DNA from: JAIVJN01 sp036732565
Lineage (GTDB): Bacteria > Acidobacteriota > Vicinamibacteria > Vicinamibacterales > UBA2999
DNA: 5,946 nucleotides
Assembly: GCA_036732565.1 (NCBI GenBank)
Contig: DAINCF010000456.1
Location: 1 to 5,946, forward strand
Direction: 5' to 3'
Shown: piece by piece, positions 4,071-5,946 of the stretch
Position numbering within the stretch: the stretch's first letter is position 1
Layout of the letters: the number at the start of each line of letters is the position of its first letter
Made by a program: the position numbers and the translations under genes
Notes under the pieces: model-generated
What the model saw: the letters and a program-made list of their open reading frames with translations, nothing else
Database searches by the model: none
Told to the model about the DNA's origin: nothing

Positions 4071-5946
4071 ATGCGCCTGTTCGAATCGATCGGCCGCGAC
4101 CTTCGGTTCGCGCTGCGGCTGATGCGGCAAACGCCGATCGTGAGCGGTGTGGCGCTCCTGTCGCTCGCCCTTGGCATCGGCGCCAACGTCGCGATCTTCA
4201 GCCTCGTCAACGCGCTCCTCTTGAAGGCGCTGCCTGTTCACGAGCCCGAACGGCTGGCGCTGCTGATCGCCCGCGCCAGGGAGGCATCGGACGTCGGCGA
4301 CAAGAGCGGGCCTCCGCCGAACAGCTATTGGACCCACCCGCAGTGGGAGTTCCTCCGCGACCAGACCGACTTCGGGTCCAGCATGATCGCGGTCGGCGGT
4401 GCCGGGTTCAACCTCAACGCCGGCGGCGAGAGTCGCCCTGCGGTCGGCCTGTTCGTCAACGGCCGCTGCTTCGAGGTGCTCGGCGTGACGCCGCACATCG
4501 GGCGGCTGTTCACCGCTGACGATGACCGGCGCGGAGGCGGAATCGCGGGTCCCGTCGCCGTGATCAGCCACGGGTTCTGGCAACGACAATTCGGAGGAGA
4601 TGAAGGGGTCCTGGGCCGCACCATCGGGCTCGATGGGCACGCATTCACCATCGTCGGTGTGACCCCTCCTGGCTTCTTCGGCACGGACGTCGGACGCGCC
4701 TTCGAGGTCGCCATCCCTCTCGGCACCGAGCCCATCATCCGGGGAGCGGAGAGCGCGCTCGACCGGCGCAGCAGTTGGTGGCTGCGCGTGATCGCCCGGC
4801 TGGCGCCCGGCCAGACGTTCGCGCAAGCCAACGCCCAGATAGAGGCGCGTCGCCCCGCGCTGCGCGACGGAACGATGCCACAGGACTGGCGCCCCGCAGA
4901 TCTCGCGACGTACCTGGACGCGCCGTTCGGCTTCGAACCCGCCGCGACCGGCACGTCGGGCCTTCGCCCGCGATATCGCCGTCCCCTGTTCGTGCTGCTC
5001 GGCATCGTCGGCCTGGTCCTGCTGATTGCCTGCGCGAACATGGCCAACCTGCTGCTCGCGCAGTCCGCGGCGCGTCAGCGTGAGCTCGTCGTCCGCTTGT
5101 CGCTTGGCGCCTCGCGCTGGCGACTGGTACGGCAGCTGCTGGTCGAAAGCCTGCTGCTGTCGTTCGTCGGTGCGGCGGCCGGTCTCCTTGTGGCGACCTG
5201 GGCAAGTCGAGCTCTCGTCAGCATGCTGTCGTCGCCGACCAACCTGGTCGTGCTCGACCTGTCGCTCGATTGGCGCGTCCTCGGATTTGCGACAGCCGTT
5301 GGCATCGCGACCACCTTGCTTTTCGGCGTGGTCCCCGCGCTCCGATCCACGCGACTCACGCCCGCGGCGGCGCTGCAGGAATCCTCGCGAAGCGTCGTCG
5401 CCGGACGGGGGCGGCTTGGTCTTGGGCATCTGTTGGTGGCGGCGCAAGTCGCGCTGTCGTTCGTCCTCGTCTTCGGTGCCAGCTTGTTCGTGCGCACGCT
5501 CGTGGGGCTCATGGCCCAGGACATGGGCTTCCAGTCCGAGCGCGTCCTGTTGGCGACCATCGATCTCCGGCGAACGAGCTTGACGAACACGGAGCGACCG
5601 GAGTTTTTCAATCGGCTGGCCGAGCGGGTCGCGAGCGCTCCTGGGGTGCAGGGAGCTGCGGTTTCGGTGGTGACCCCAGTTGGTCAGAGCGTCTGGAACA
5701 CGAGCATCGAGGTCGAGGGCTACAACGCTCCCGAGCGCGAGCGCATGTCTCTGGTCAACGCCGTCACGCCGGGCTACTTCTCGGTGATGAGCACGCCGAT
5801 TCTGGCGGGACGCGATCTCGCGCCAACCGACCGCGCCGGCGCACCGCTCGTGGCACTCGTCAACGAGGCATTCGCTCGCAAGTATTTCAGGGGCGAGAAC
5901 CCGCTCGGCAAGACGTTCTCGCGTCGGGCGCCACCGGCGCCCGCCT
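4071..5946 (+). CDS. ADOP-type MacB/FtsX-like ABC transporter permease, 3' end outside window
   Basis: The reading frame from ATG 4071 stays open to the last base (625 codons); family members usually have about 800-880 residues, so the C-terminal quarter is missing. A strong AGGGGG (4061-4066) four bases before the ATG supports the start. Parts: amphipathic N-terminus DLRFALRLMRQTP (10-22), transmembrane helix at about 24-51 (ending IFSLVNALLLK), a periplasmic MacB_PCD-type domain (about 60-300, with GRLFTADDD, AVISHGFWQRQFGG and TIVGVTPPGFFG), then an FtsX domain with helices at about 306-330, 357-378 and 402-424 (CANMANLLLAQSAARQRE, LSLGASRWRLVRQLL). A further helix at about 453-475 opens the second half, whose periplasmic domain begins near 485 (TPGYFSVMSTPILAGRDL, NEAFARKYF, NPLGK). 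This duplicated plan with no ATPase gene beside it in the window is the acidobacterial duplicated orphan permease pattern. Relatives are linked to MacB-like, tripartite-efflux-type transport across the envelope; the substrate is unknown. Confidence 0.92.
   Translation, partial: MRLFESIGRDLRFALRLMRQTPIVSGVALLSLALGIGANVAIFSLVNALLLKALPVHEPERLALLIARAREASDVGDKSGPPPNSYWTHPQWEFLRDQTDFGSSMIAVGGAGFNLNAGGESRPAVGLFVNGRCFEVLGVTPHIGRLFTADDDRRGGGIAGPVAVISHGFWQRQFGGDEGVLGRTIGLDGHAFTIVGVTPPGFFGTDVGRAFEVAIPLGTEPIIRGAESALDRRSSWWLRVIARLAPGQTFAQANAQIEARRPALRDGTMPQDWRPADLATYLDAPFGFEPAATGTSGLRPRYRRPLFVLLGIVGLVLLIACANMANLLLAQSAARQRELVVRLSLGASRWRLVRQLLVESLLLSFVGAAAGLLVATWASRALVSMLSSPTNLVVLDLSLDWRVLGFATAVGIATTLLFGVVPALRSTRLTPAAALQESSRSVVAGRGRLGLGHLLVAAQVALSFVLVFGASLFVRTLVGLMAQDMGFQSERVLLATIDLRRTSLTNTERPEFFNRLAERVASAPGVQGAAVSVVTPVGQSVWNTSIEVEGYNAPERERMSLVNAVTPGYFSVMSTPILAGRDLAPTDRAGAPLVALVNEAFARKYFRGENPLGKTFSRRAPPAPA

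Noticed and set aside
4044..5447. A 467-codon open frame on the minus strand opposite the permease gene
   Set aside because: Its translation is hydrophilic, Arg/Gln/Asp-rich and without any recognisable motif. The plus strand carries a clear MacB/FtsX-type protein with a strong ribosome site. Long antisense frames are expected in G+C-rich coding DNA.
1..5946. CRISPR array, tRNA/rRNA genes, insertion sequence or defence genes
   Set aside because: No regularly spaced repeats, no tRNA-like cloverleaf arms noticed, and no transposase, integrase or nuclease motifs in any supported reading frame.

Overview
The window is about 65% GC by eye and looks like chromosomal DNA of a high-GC bacterium, most probably an acidobacterium of the Vicinamibacteria type. 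The main argument is the gene at the right edge, a large MacB/FtsX-like permease with no ATPase encoded beside it in this window. This is the 'acidobacterial duplicated orphan permease' (ADOP) architecture, which is strongly expanded in that phylum. Short G/C-rich palindromic or tandem intergenic repeats fit the same picture. The taxonomic call is an inference; there is no rRNA or other marker gene here.

Layout from left to right. (1) Positions 1-537, minus strand: the N-terminal part of a membrane protein that runs off the left edge, probably a membrane-anchored signalling protein of the PP2C/SpoIIE-phosphatase or histidine-kinase kind. (2) A divergent intergenic region of about 110 bp with a good extended -10 on the minus strand. 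(3) Positions 650-1810, plus strand: a complete cystathionine gamma-synthase/lyase family PLP enzyme, probably starting at TTG. (4) A gap of about 95 bp between convergent genes, holding a long imperfect inverted repeat and three tandem heptamers. (5) Positions 1907-2236, minus strand: cutA. (6) A divergent 128-bp intergenic region with three copies of CTTGTACT, two of them placed 17 bp upstream of -10-like hexamers. (7) Positions 2365-2721, plus strand: an FtsB/DivIC-type septum protein. (8) Positions 2797-3225, plus strand: osmC, a peroxiredoxin-like hydroperoxide reductase, preceded by a hairpin that overlaps its ribosome binding site. (9) Positions 3238-4002, plus strand, only 12 bp behind osmC: a two-domain protein joining a degenerate response-regulator receiver-like domain to a DUF3052 domain. 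(10) A short gap with a perfect 7-bp-stem palindrome. (11) Positions 4071 to the right edge, plus strand: the ADOP-type permease, truncated by the window.

Most of this is ordinary housekeeping and stress content: sulfur amino-acid metabolism, divalent-cation tolerance, cell division, peroxide defence and a transporter or efflux-like permease. No mobile element, CRISPR array, tRNA, rRNA or defence island was seen, and no stretch over 300 bases lacks a gene. The least explained parts are the receiver-like/DUF3052 fusion coupled to osmC, the possible RBS-sequestering hairpin in front of osmC, and the repeated CTTGTACT promoter/operator motif between cutA and the ftsB-like gene.
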